The notes beneath the pieces are model-generated. The model saw only the letters and a program-made list of their open reading frames with translations, had not been told where the DNA came from and did no database searches. A program made the position numbers and the translations under genes. Source: Gorsachius magnificus (lineage: Eukaryota; Chordata; Aves; Pelecaniformes; Ardeidae). Taken from it: a DNA stretch of 64,000 bases. This document shows positions 50,131 to 61,143 of the stretch, piece by piece; the stretch's first letter is position 1; each line of letters begins with the position of its first letter. The stretch is taken from positions 4,262,984 through 4,326,983 of the forward strand of contig CM067082.1 in the NCBI GenBank assembly GCA_034008185.1. The letters are read 5' to 3'.

Positions 50131-51263
50131 AGCTAGCAGAACGCTTGCTCACCCTGCTGCCGCCACCAGTATTAAACCAAGGCCCATGAGGACTGAAAGT
50201 AGGAACTTCTCCAGTCTAAGCTTAAAGACCAGTCACTATTGTCTCCTGGAACAATGCACACTTCTGATGGATCGACAGAAGCACTTCTGCAAGGGACAAA
50301 CAGCCCTGTTACCTCCCACACTCCCAGCTGAAACTGATTCATTCATACCTTGCCTCCACCATGCCAGGACCCATGAGTTTCCTTCACATCCATCACTGAA
50401 GGCAAGCAAACCTCCTTGGAAAGGCCAGATCCTGCTCCTCCAGGTGCCTGTTTTTTTACCAAAGTTCTAGGTTTCACCAAAGTGGTCTAAGATGAACCCC
50501 AGCAAGATGCTTTCGTCTATACTGAGAGCATCCATGCAGGGACGAATGCACGCCTAGCCAAGTGAGATCCTACAGATCTCACAGGAGAACAAATCAGAGC
50601 TGGGACCAGAGATCTATCCCACGTACAGCTTCAGGACTCTGCTGGCTTTTGAATGGTGCAAGGTCAAGTTATTTGAGGTTCAGCTGGTAATCCAGACACT
50701 TTGTTATCAAGGAAAAGATAAAGGTGGGCAAGCTCCCTTCCCTCAGTCAATTTTCAGCAGCACCTTTTGAAAATCCTTCCCAAGGTAAACAGTAAAGCCA
50801 TCCCAAACAAAAGAAATAAAGCACTTTTTTTTTCTCATGGGACCAAGGAGGAAACTCCTCTGAGGCATAGACATTTCTGAGTTCCACGTTTCTCACCATT
50901 TTCCAACTGCTGCCTCCACACCAGCCTGTAAGTCGCAGTGTTCGTTTTCGCTGGACGCCTGGGGCACACCCTCCACCCCCCCACGGATAGTATCATGTCC
51001 TTAGGATGTGTCTACACTCCCAGGTAGAGCTGGTTACGCAGAATAGTCCTTTCCTTAGGGCTGGCTAAGTCTGGAGGCCTGGGTGTGAGATAGAAAGTAG
51101 GCACTGCTCCTTATCATACAAGGAAGATTATGCAAGTATGTCCTTTAATGAGGAAAACAAAGGCTCTTTGAATAGGTATGTGGGGTTGGCTGCAGGTAAC
51201 TTCTGGCAGCGAGCAGGGTTCTTGCAGTATGTATCAGCCCAGGTTTCCAGTGCCAGATGAAGT
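50131..51263. other. Unique non-coding stretch, no gene seen
   Basis: Unique sequence, moderately AT-rich, with a T-run near 50825-50834. No gene or RNA was recognised. Confidence 0.5.
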
Positions 51264-51377
51264 ATCATAGAATCATAGAACCACAAAATCATAGAATACC
51301 AGGTTGGAAGGGACTTCAAGGATCATCTGGTCCAACCTTTCTGCGGAAGAGCACAGTCTAAACAAGATGGCCCAGAA
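51264..51377 (-). mobile_element. CR1 3' stub, minus strand, distinct subfamily
   Basis: The + strand begins with octamer complements (ATCATAGAATCATAGAACCA and again ATCATAGAAT) and continues CCAGGTTGGAAGGGACTTCA, AGGATCATCTGGTCCAACCT and CTAAACAAGATGGCCCAG. This is the complement of a CR1 3' end whose UTR differs from the ATGGTTTAGTGGTGG and GCAGGGGGGTTGGACT types elsewhere here. It is the last recognisable CR1 before the CpG island. Confidence 0.92.
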
Positions 51378-54300
51378 ACCAGCCGCCCCCCACCAACCTC
51401 TTTAAACCGAATGAACAATTCACTTTCTTTCATTAAAAAGGACAAAACTTCAGGACCATAGCATCACTGAAAGAACTGTCACTGGGATTTAAAACTCAAA
51501 ATGTTTATCTATTACTGCTACTCCACCTCCTTTCTGATTGCTGGCTTGCAGGCGTGGGAATGCAATGCGTATGGTTTTGGTTTTTTTAATCATTTTGCAG
51601 ACCACCTTCAGGCATGCTGGGGACCACCAGTAGTGCAGGGACCGCATGTGAAGAGGCCCTGCCCTAGGAAACCCATCCTGCCTTCCCTGATGTGGTTAAA
51701 ATGCCATTCCACGTTGCGGCGCCTGCAAGGATTTAACCATGTTCTCAGCCCAAACGAAAGCCCTGGACTACGCCATGTGCCTGAGAAAGCAGGACTGAGC
51801 TTCAGCTGTGTAGGAAGGCAGCTGCCAGAAGCCAGGCTATCTGCAGCACTCGGTAGCGACTCCTTTATAGCCTCCCCCATCTTAGATGCAAATGCAACCT
51901 CTTAAGTCTCTGGGCCCAGCTCTTTCTGTTCTGAAGTCTTTGCTGGCTATTAATACCTGGGGAATCTGTGAAGTAGGCAAACAAGGTTTTGATGAGTGTG
52001 GGAAAAAGAAAGGCGTTACCACGTATGACTGAACTTCAGTTTCGCTCATGTGCTGAATTAGTCAGTGCCTTCAAGTGAATTCCAAGTGCTGGTCCAGCTA
52101 TTAAATGACTCTTCTTGAAGAGGTAAGTGCTCTATTTTGAGCCTCTCTTGAAGGAAAAGCTAACTTAAAAAAAAAAATAAACCCCAGAATTTTTGCTTTA
52201 CTTTCTTATCTCTCCCAGAAAGAAAAGGTATCCACTAGTCACTGCAGAGCAGCTTCTGGGACCTATGCAAGCTGGAGAAACCCAGGTTGCTTGCAGTGCA
52301 GGTAAACATGATGTCTGGGTCAGGAGTGGTGACTGGAAACTTCATCCAGATGTTGAAGTCCCAGAGGAACATTATGTGCTAACTGCTTCACACTGCTGGT
52401 GTAGACCATCAAGACACAAGCTCCAGTGGCTGAGAAACTCAGTGGAGGACTTGTTGAGTTTAAACAGTTATTGGATGGGAAGGAGCTATCAGTGCTGGAA
52501 CATTAACACTGACATCTCAAGAATTCATGTTTCACTTCCTACCCTGAAGGAGCGGTTCCTCCTACCACCTTCCCAACCCAGAATTATCACTTTTCTGCGG
52601 CTTCCCTCTCTCTAACACAGCAGCCGTGAGAAGTGTTGTCAGCAGGTGGCAAAAAGGAGAGTAATTTTTTCCATCAGTTCAGTGTTAATGGTTTCCTGGC
52701 TTGAAGAAAGCTGCATTTGGCTGAAATGGAAATGACAGAAAGGGTAAGGAAGGACCATGGAAAAAAAGATTACAGAAACTCAGACAAAGCAGGTGTATGG
52801 ATTGCATTTCCATCCTTTCTACAAACATGGAGGCTGCATGAGCTTGATCCAGGAAAGTGTCCTAGCTATAATACAAGCACTTTAACAAGCACACATTAAA
52901 ACATGGCCAGGCTTTCCACTAACACTAAGGCAAATACAGCGCTCTGGGATTAGTATCTGCACAGAGGTTACAATCTTTCCGCATTGCTTCTCAGTGCATT
53001 ATGCTGAAAATCATGCTCAATGATGCTAACATGCACAGGAGTTTGTCGATATTTGTGCTGAAAATCCATTCAAATTCAGGAAATTACAGCTAACATGAAG
53101 CCGATTTGATCCTTTTAAGGCAGTGACCTGATTGTGGGAACACTTCTCTCTGCCTGTTTCTCTAAAACACAGAGAAGCGAGGCAAGGCTTGACTGAAGAT
53201 GGATTCAGGCTTGCCAGGAGACCCGAAGGTGTTTCTCAGTCGTGTTGCTTATCAATTCTTAATGCCTCCAATTTCCCCCCACACACCCCCAGCTTACAAT
53301 GGACAGAAGTTCCTCTACCAAAAAGCAGCAGCAAAACTGGTATGAATTTACACCCTCGGCCAAGAAGCTATGCTCTCAGGCACAGCAAGCCTTCAGCCTC
53401 ACCCATGCAAGAGGGATCAAGCTGGGTTTGATGGCACTTCTGAGGCGATGTGGTGGAGGCTCACGCTGTTGCCCCTTTTTCTTTTGCCAGAGCTGTCAAG
53501 CTGAGACTGTGCTCAAGCACGAGAATTTGCCATGTGACATTTCAAATGGTAAGCAAAGAACAGCTTGCCAAAGACCACTCTCAGGTTCTCAACTAAGTAA
53601 AAACAGATTACTGGCATTTGCTGCATCTGAAAGAAAGGCGGGTCTATCATATTCACAAACAGTAAAGGACACAGAAAAACAAACGTATTCCCTCAGAGCC
53701 AAATAGAGTTCCTCATCATGCCTGGGAATCCCCATGGAAGGAAAAGGGGTCATGCTGTTTTAACAAGAAATGATTTAACCAAAAATACCCAACCAACTAG
53801 AGCAGCTGCAAAGTTGTTTTTCTTTGTGCTGGATTTTTTGTTTGTTTGTTTCAGTTTTCAATTTTTTTGCTTTTAAAGAAAGCATTCACAAGCGGGTTTC
53901 TCAGTCAGTCCTACCATTGCCAGCAATAGCAGGAGGACTTCTGCCCTCCAGAGCTTTTGCTAAGCTTTGCCAGACCGATTCTAGCACCATCGAAAGTCAC
54001 ACTCTGAGTATTTAATTAAAAAACGTTGATGTGAATAACAGATAATTTTCTCACCTAGAAAAAGTAGCAGGGAGTCAAACAGCAAAATGCTAAATGTCAA
54101 TAGCAAGGGAAGTAACAGTTTTCTTCCTGCCTTCAGCATACATCTATTGCAAGGTGTGAATTTGCTGATGTCTAATCAAGGTTAAGTTTATACTATGCTT
54201 CCCTCTCAAGAGGAAGGGGAAGGGAAGAGGCGTGCCGATGGATATCCTTTTATCCAGCTGCCTGTTTTCAAAGTTGCAGAAATTGAATGTCTCCAATATC

Positions 54301-55189
54301 CTTTGAAATTGGTCAATAGATTCAAAAATTTTAGCAAAGCATCAATTTTATGTATTTATAGACATACACTGCAGTTGCTTAAGATTCACTGCATTAAGTA
54401 ACCTTGGTACAACTGACTTATTTCCTTTACTAATTTTTTTTTTGTATGATGCATTAAGAAATTCTGAACTTTTTCTTTCCTTTTTTCTATTTTTTTTTCT
54501 GTTGGAAACACTCAGTGCGCCAAATCAGCCTTTCTCAAGTTCTGCTGGAGGACTTGTAGATCTTGACAGGTCGGCCCTTAACCAAAGAGGAGGCCTCTGG
54601 GCCCTTTTAACAAAGCATGTTCTCAGAAACATAAAGCACTGTCAGGCGGTTCTGGTTTAGAGGTCACCATTTTAGTGCCTTTCAGGGAAGAGGAAAAAAC
54701 ATCCTTGAAATGAAAGCATATTTGAGGATCTCCCGATATTCAGCTGCTGTCCCTTCATCTCCACGTTATTTGTGTATGACTCCTAAGAAGTCACCTCATG
54801 CCTGTTTGCCGCCCCCAAAAGCCTTATCTTGCTATTCTTTTAATGTCTGCAAAGCTCTTGGCTGCCTCCATGGTGACTTCTGCTAAAAGAGTCCTCCATA
54901 GATCAGAAATGAATTAAAAGACGCAACTTGCGCTGAAGGCAGGTGCTCTGTCCCCATTCCTTTTGAATTTATGGTAGTTCTTTACACTGCACCACCTACG
55001 TAGACAGGGATTTATAGCCAGCAGGGTCAACAGCCTGAGGCAAGGCCCTTGGCCGGAAAGGCTGAGCGCTGGCAGCTCCTGAATCCCGCCAACCCCTGGG
55101 GTGGGGACCCGCCAGGCGACACCTCCGTGCCTCGCACATACCCAGCACCGCCGAGGGCAAGATGTTAAATATATCCCGTACAGCGCTTC
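51378..55189. other. Unique sequence upstream of CpG island, no gene seen
   Basis: AT-rich for most of its length, with T-runs near 53860 and 54437-54500. No CR1, LTR or exon was recognised. Open frames at 51501-51905, 52193-52615 and 53299-53706 (134-140 codons, + strand) have no known domain. As the flank of an inferred promoter this region may hold distal regulatory sites, but none can be assigned. Confidence 0.5.
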
Positions 55190-55393
55190 AGGAATGAGCG
55201 GCCTCCTCCCCGCAGCCGGCCTGGCTGGCGGGCTCCTCACAGGACCGCTCCCCGGCCTGTGCTGCCTGGGGGAAGAGGGGGCATCCCCGCACCAAGCCCA
55301 GGCCTGCGCCACCTCGCCTTGCTCTTTGTCTTCCTCACCTTCCTCCTTGTCGTCGTGGTCGTCGTCATCATCTTCCTCCTCCCCCCCCCCCCC

Positions 55394-55600
55394 GGCCCCG
55401 CCCAATCCCCCCGGCGCGGCCACGCCCACTCCAGAGCCACGCCCACCACCGCCCCCCCGTAAAAACCACGCCCCTCCCATCGCCCCGCCCCTCCACCGGC
55501 CCCGCCGTCCCTTTCCCCGCCTTCCCATTGGCTCCCCGCTGCCACGTGACGCCGCGGTCGCGCGCTGCCGGAGTGCGGGGGCGGAGCCGGGCGTGGGCGG
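55394..55600 (+). promoter_or_regulatory. TATA-less core promoter (inferred)
   Basis: A cluster of binding-site-like words lies ahead of the inferred exon. CCAAT is at 55402-55406, and its complement ATTGG is at 55527-55531. CCACGCCC (KLF/Sp type) occurs at 55420-55427, 55437-55444 and 55466-55473. CCCCGCCC is at 55483-55490, an E-box CACGTG is at 55543-55548, and a GGGGCGG-type box is near 55575-55582. There is no TATA box. The composition switches from C-rich to G-rich on the + strand across this block, as at many CpG-island start sites. Factor names are family-level motif matches only. Confidence 0.65.
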
Positions 55601-55667
55601 GGACGGGGCTGGGCGGGCGGCGCGGAGCGGAGCGGCGCGGGGCGGCGCGGCCGGAGCTGGCGAGCAG
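55560..55667 (+). other. Candidate non-coding first exon with splice donor
   Basis: A GC-rich segment with no ATG on the + strand that ends exactly in CAG|GTCAGT (exon end 55667, GT at 55668-55669), close to the vertebrate 5' splice-site consensus. Its place about 20-120 bp downstream of the E-box/CCAAT block is right for a 5' UTR exon. The 5' end is arbitrary, since the start site cannot be read from sequence. The gene cannot be named because no coding exon lies in the window; the following 8.3 kb would be intron 1. Confidence 0.5.
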
Positions 55668-55759
55668 GTCAGTGCGCGGGACGGGCGCGGCGGTGGCGGG
55701 GGAGGGGGAGGCGGCGGCGGCGGCACGTGGGGCCGCCCGCCAACAATGCGGGCGGGGAT

Positions 55760-55910
55760 GGGGGGGGGGGGGAGAGCGTGTGGTGCGGGGCCGGCGCGGG
55801 GCCGCGCGGCGGGGGGGGGGGTGCGATCGCGGCGGGGGCGGGTTCGAGTTGCGATCGCGGCGGGGCGGGGGGGGGGGCAAGGCCGTGTGCGGGGCGATCG
55901 CGGCGTGCGG
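55760..55910. repeat. G-run cluster with three GCGATCGC palindromes
   Basis: G13 at 55760-55772, G11 at 55811-55821 and a G-run near 55867-55877 are interleaved with the 8-bp palindrome GCGATCGC at 55823-55830, 55851-55858 and 55894-55901. Each palindrome is followed by GGCG. This looks like a degenerate tandem structure that grades into the minisatellite downstream. Confidence 0.8.
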
Positions 55911-55980
55911 GGGAGGCCGCGCACGGCGCTGCACGCTGCGGGCCCCGGCGGGGGTGGGCGCCGGGCGGGGGCGTGACCGG
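55911..55980. repeat. Decayed minisatellite units, left flank
   Basis: Fragments such as GGCCGCGCACGGCGCTGCAC resemble the CCGTGCGCGG...TGCACGGTGCA core of the adjoining array but are not in regular register. I read them as old edge units that escaped homogenisation. Confidence 0.5.
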
Positions 55981-56866
55981 GGGGGGCCGTGCGCGGGGGT
56001 GCACGGTGCAGGAACCCCGGTAGTTGCAGGGGGGGTGCACGGTGCAATAACCCCGGTAGCTTGCATGGGGGGGCCGTGCGCGGGGGTGCACTGCATGGGG
56101 GGGGCCGTGCGCGGCGGGGGTGCATGGTGCAATAACCCCGGTAGCTGCATGGGGGGGTCGTGCGCGGGGGTGCACGGTGCAGGAACCCCGGTAGCTGCAG
56201 GGGGGGTGTGCACGGTGCAATAACCCCGGTAGCTGCAGGGGGGGTGCACGGTGCAATAACCCCGGTAGCTTGCATGGGGGGGCCGTGCGCGGGGGTGCAC
56301 GGTGCAGGAACCCCGGTAGTTGCAGGGGGGGTGCACGGTGCAATAACCCCGGTAGCTTGCATGGGGGGGCCGTGCGCGGGGGTGCACTGCATGGGGGGGC
56401 CGTGCGCGGGGGTGCATGGTGCAATAACCCCGGTAGCTGCATGGGGGGGGTCGTGCGCGGGGGTGCACCGTGCAATAACCCCGGTAGCTGCAGGGGGGGT
56501 GCACGGTGCAATAACCCCGGTAGCTGCAGGGGGGGTGCACGGTGCAATAACCCCGGTAGCTTGCATGGGGGGGCCGTGCGCGGGGGTGCACGGTGCAGGA
56601 ACCCCGGTAGCTGCATGGGGGGGTCGTGCGCGGGGGTGCACGGTGCAGGAACCCCGGTAGCTGCAGGGGGGGTGCACGGTGCAATAACCCCGGTAGCTTG
56701 CATGGGGAGGCCGTGCGCGGGGGTGCACGGTGCAATAACCCCGGTAGCTGCATGGGGGGGGCCGTGCGCGGGGGTGCACGGTGCAGGAACCCCGGTAGCT
56801 GCATGGGGGGGGGGCGTGCGCGGGGGTGCACGGTGCAGGAACCCCGGTAACCGGAGTGGGGGGTCC
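55981..56866. repeat. G-rich minisatellite, 20 units, higher-order structure
   Basis: A tandem array of 20 units built from a G-run (mostly 7-8 G), an optional YCGTGCGCGGGGG module, a GTGCACGGTGCA core, AATAA or GGAA, and CCCCGGTAG(C)TTGCA/CTGCA. CCCCGGTA occurs 18 times. Three length classes are visible: about 50 bp with the GCGCGG module, about 36-38 bp without it, and two about 30-bp units (near 56067-56096 and 56363-56392) that lack CCCCGGTA. Units 1-7 and 8-14 repeat the same order: the variant TAGTTGCA is at 56021 and again at 56318 (297 bp), and the GCACTGCAT junctions lie 296 bp apart. The array lies just inside the inferred intron 1. Confidence 0.95.
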
Positions 56867-57080
56867 CGCACAGCCTTGCACACTGCGCTTATCCCGGTAG
56901 CAGTGGTAGGGCTCAAGCAAGGCGTTTGCACGGTGCAGCCGTTCTGGTAGCAGCGGGGGGGGTGTCACACACGATGCTGCACCGTGCAGTAGCCCAGTGG
57001 GGAGGCCATGTGCGGTGCTCCACGCTGCAGTCACCCACCCCATCAGGGGACCGTGCACGGCGCTGCACGCCACCGGGGCA
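56867..57080. repeat. Decayed minisatellite units, right flank
   Basis: Irregular descendants of the array unit: TTGCACACTGCGCTTATCCC with GGTAGCAG, TTTGCACGGTGCAGCCGTTC with TGGTAGCAGC, CTGCACCGTGCAGTAGCCCA, and ACCGTGCACGGCGCTGCACG. Spacing is uneven and substitutions are many, in contrast with the near-identical core. Confidence 0.7.
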
Positions 57081-59379
57081 GCTCGGAGCAGCGGAGCTCC
57101 CTGACAAGCACGCGGCCCACTGTCCTACGTGCTGGGTGTGATGCAGCGTGCAAATCCTCGGGCATGAGTGTTTTTCAGGCTCCAAGGGGCCTCACCACCC
57201 TCACAGGGCCGGACGCGGGGCTCAGTGTTGCAAGGGGCCCGGGGGGGAAGGACAGACCGCATGCTGGCCGGCCTTGCCATCCCAATGACTGTTTCCCATC
57301 TCTTTGCAAGAAAACCGCGTCAAATGTACGGGGTTGCGTGCGTTGCGTTAGCAGTTGCAGCAGCGACGGCCTCTCCTGGGCCATATTTGAGAGCTTTTCC
57401 ATTAAGCTAACGAGCCTTTCACTGGCCAGGCCGGGGCTTGGGTGATCTGGGAGGCTGGTGGGTCCCGTTGCACGGGCAGGTGGGTCACGTAGCAGGAGGA
57501 CACCCCATGCAATGTCTTCCTCTGCCGTAGGTAAGGTGGATTTTTGCATGCGACTGGAATTACTAATCCAAGCAATTAGCTGGAATCTGGCAAGTTTGTG
57601 CTGCTGCCAATTTCCAGTTAATTCAGTTAGGGCTTCATCTTTGTGCTCAAAGGAGCTGAAACGTAAACGGGGTGGCTGAGCGTCTGGAGCTGCTGGGTTG
57701 GTTTTACGTGCATCCTCACTGAAGGAGGTTCAGCAAGAAAACAGCCTTAATGAAATCGTGTATTTATTGATAGTGGAAAAAGAGTAGCATGCATAGATGA
57801 GGCTGGTGTCTTGTTTGTGTACTAACTATCATGAATCTCCCTGCTCTTGTTGTGAGATGGATTTAAACTCCGCTGTTGTCATGATTGCTAATTTTTTGGT
57901 CATATTGTTGCTAATAGCGTGGGTTGAAAACGCTGCAGGTGGATTTAAACTTGGGGTTTTGTACACCCACCAATATTCTGCACCGATATTTATATACATC
58001 CAGGAATTTAATAATGTGTTGTCACTAGGCTTCAGAGTTAACCATCTAGGTGCCAACTAGCGGGGGCTGTTGCAGCACGCGACGCAGCCGCTTTTTGGGG
58101 ACATCAGATGCCAGTAGCAGCCGCCAAACTTGACACATGGGCAAGCAGAGGAAGAGACTTTTAACCTTTGGTAAATGCACCAACCTGAAATTTGTTCCTT
58201 TGGGAAGGCGATACTTTGGTTAACTTTCACGAGGCTGAAAATAGTCGCGTTACCGGAGCCCCCCCGAGCCTTCGCCCTGTTGGCTCCGCTTACGGAAGAG
58301 CGCTGCTTGCAGAAGCAAAAAAGCTTTCGTTACAGCTATTTTAGTTTTATTTTGACGTGTGTCTTGATAGCTCAAAAATCACTCCCCGGCTTCCAGTCAA
58401 GGCGGTCCCTGATGAGAAGCATCCGCTGGGATCGGCCTCTTAAGTGCGTTTCTTTGATTTGATGGCAGAAGTGCCTGTAGATACGTAAAAAAAACCCCGG
58501 CATTTAGGCACGTTTCCAGCTTAATCATCCCCTGCAAGCGATGGAAATCAGTGGCTTGAAATCCAGCAGCACTTGATATTAAAATAGCAAACAGTAAACA
58601 TTGGCTCCTATCAATAACTTTAATTATGGTTTGGGTTTTGTCTTAAATAGGCGCATGTTGCCATAGGGAAATAAAAGTTTAGCATCCAGACATGCTCAGC
58701 GGGGTGGTAGCGTCTTTGGATGTGGCACAACGTGCTTTTATAGCATAAATTAAAATAAAATAGGGTTTTAGCAGCATAGCATGCTGTTGTGTAAGAAAAT
58801 TGCAAACTTTTGGGCTGAGACCACGTGGTTTCTGGGCACCGTGTGCTGTGGCGTGTTGGTGGATGGCGTTCCTGGGCGGCTTCAGAGCGGGGTGAGCAAG
58901 TTTTACCGCTCTGGAGCTGAACCCCGCTGGGGTTTTTCAACCATAAAATGAAGTGCAGAGGAGGCTTTGTGTGTGCTGCTGATAGCCAAACTGAAAGCAA
59001 AAATAAAAAGCCATGAAAGCTGGTTTGGTTTTTTTTTTGTGTGTGTGTTTTGGTCATTGACAGAAAAGGAAAGTTCCAGTCTGGGGGCGGGTGTGAAGTG
59101 CCACGTTGCTCCAAACCTGGAAAATATGGATTGCGGCACATGGCAGGGGCGTGCACGGCTCCTCTGAGCATTTTGCATCTTTTCTTTCTCCCTCCTCTGA
59201 TTTTATCCAAAATTAAGGGAGGGGAGCAGCACCCCTCGGTCCGTTAAGTGGTCATTTTTGCCAAGTTACGCCACTTTGCGAACACGAGACAGGAGTGGAT
59301 TCCTGTGGCAAGGAGCCCTTAAAATTTCAACAGCTCTACCTATAAATATAGTCGCCGTGAAAGGCAATCCAGCTTTAGG

Positions 59380-59397
59380 AAAAAAAAAAAAAAAAAA
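59380..59397. repeat. A(18) tract
   Basis: An uninterrupted A-run. Short TATAAATATA sequence lies just upstream (59341-59350). No gene tail was recognised. Confidence 0.9.
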
Positions 59398-59744
59398 GCC
59401 ATGCTCTTTTTTTAGTTCCACTGTATCTGCCTGACTTTAGCGCAATGTAATGCATCTCCAGATGGGCCGTGAAGGCGAGGCAGAGTGGGGTCTCTTAATT
59501 CCTCTTCCTAATTTATGTGAAGAATGGGTGCAAGCAGGGGAAAAAAATTCATTTCATTGTCCCGAAGATTTGAGGGGGTGGGATGGTGAGGCTGGTTCTG
59601 TGCAGAGGGACTTTTGCTGGTTGCTTGGTCCTGGTGGGTCCCCGGGAGCTGCTGCACCGGAGGGCGATGCAGGACAGGGGAGGAAGGAGCCCGAAGCATC
59701 CCTTGGGTGTGCAGCAACATCCCAGGTGAAAATTAAAGCGAGGG

Positions 59745-59777
59745 GAAGAAAAAAATAAGAAAGAAAGAAAGAAAAAA
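59745..59777. repeat. A-rich (AAAG)n simple repeat
   Basis: GAAGAAAAAAATAAGAAAGA followed by further AAAG units. It is a purine-only tract on the + strand. Confidence 0.9.
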
Positions 59778-61143
59778 GCCGGCTGCCACCTCACCCCAGA
59801 GGTGTCTGTGCTCACCTGGCTGCTCGCTGATGCAACCCCGGCTGCCTGGGGAGCTTGGGGGCTGGTTTTGGGCATGCCCAGGGTTGCCCAGGGACAGGCT
59901 GGCCCTGGGAGCGGGTACAGCGTGTTCCCCTGGGTGCTCCTCCATGCCCCGATGGGACCCTGCCACCGGCCCCACAGGATGCAGCGGGGTGATGGCCACC
60001 ACGCGCAGCCTGGTGGAGAAGACGCCGCCGCTGGGATTTCGCTGGAAAACCTAAAAGGAAGGGTGGGTTTGCAGCTTAGCGATGCTTTTCTGCATGCCTC
60101 ACGCTCGCACGGCAGAAATCCACCTTTGCGGCCAGAGCGGCTTCGGTGTGAAAACCTCGGTCACCTTGCAGTGTAAAAACCTGCTGGGGGTTTTCAGCTG
60201 GGGATGGAAAAACGGGTGAAAACAGGGCGGGAGATCTCAACACGGCAAATTGCTGCGTGTGCAGTTCGGCGAAGTGCTGAGCCGGGGCTGCGCGGGAGCT
60301 GCAGACAGGCTCCTCACGTGACCGTCTGAATTTCAGATGATTGCTGGACCACTTTGCCAAGAGCCTTCTCACGACTCATCAGCTGCAATATCGCTTTTTT
60401 TTGGTGGTGGTGGTGGGTTTTTTTCCCTTTCCCCTTTTCTTTCCCACCCTGCCTGATTTCCAAGCTGAAGCAGGAGGGATGAATACGACGCGGAGGGTGG
60501 CTGCAGCTGCACAGGGTCTGTATCCAAATGATTTCCTGGAAGGCAAGTTTTGGGTTATATATTTTTTTTAATCTTAAAAATATTTTTACTGCGAGTCTCT
60601 CGTATCTGGGCTGTTTGGATGTCAGGTTTAGTTTCCTAGGAGGGGGGGGAAAGGAGGGGCTGGATGCCTTTTTACGTGCAGATCTCTCTGCAGCGGTATC
60701 GTAGCCGATCGATGGTAACTGTGTTCCCTCTCATCTTTGCGATAGTTCTTGGCGATTTCCTCTTTTACGTCACTGCAGTTAATAAGATGTTTAACTTGGG
60801 AGCTGGGGGTGATGTGGCATGTTATCGTGTTGCAAGGAAAGGGGGGGGGAATGACGAGTTCCCGCACAGACTTGTGCTGGGGAAGATCATATCGATGCAA
60901 CCTTTCAGGCTAGGGAGAACAGCTGGGTTTGGAGTCAAACCGTTGCCTTTCACCCTTAATGAACCCTGGCTGAATCTAATTTATTTTTTTTTTAATTATT
61001 ATTTTATTACGACAATGATTTCTTTTTCCTTCTAATACTGAGAGAAGCAACTCAATCCTTTATTATCAGTTGCATTGCCAGAGTCAAGAGTGCAGCCCTT
61101 AATTTTTTTAAGCAGACTGTACCTGCCTGCACTTTGTTTCCTT

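Larger units (their letters stand above)
55190..57080. promoter_or_regulatory. CpG island
   Basis: An abrupt rise in G+C and in CpG density compared with everything to the left, spanning about 1.9 kb. It includes a promoter-like part (55.19-55.98 kb) and a CpG-bearing minisatellite (55.98-56.87 kb). Vertebrate CpG islands of this kind usually mark promoters. It is the only such island in the window. The edges are judged by eye. Confidence 0.9.

Noticed and set aside
55981..56866. CRISPR-like array
   Set aside because: Units are contiguous with no unique spacers, the unit itself varies in length, and the setting is a vertebrate CpG island.
54914..57073. 719-codon Pro/Ala-rich minus-strand frame and its overlapping companions as a protein gene
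   Set aside because: Most of the frame is minisatellite, several frames on both strands are open at once, and no domain or normal amino-acid composition appears.
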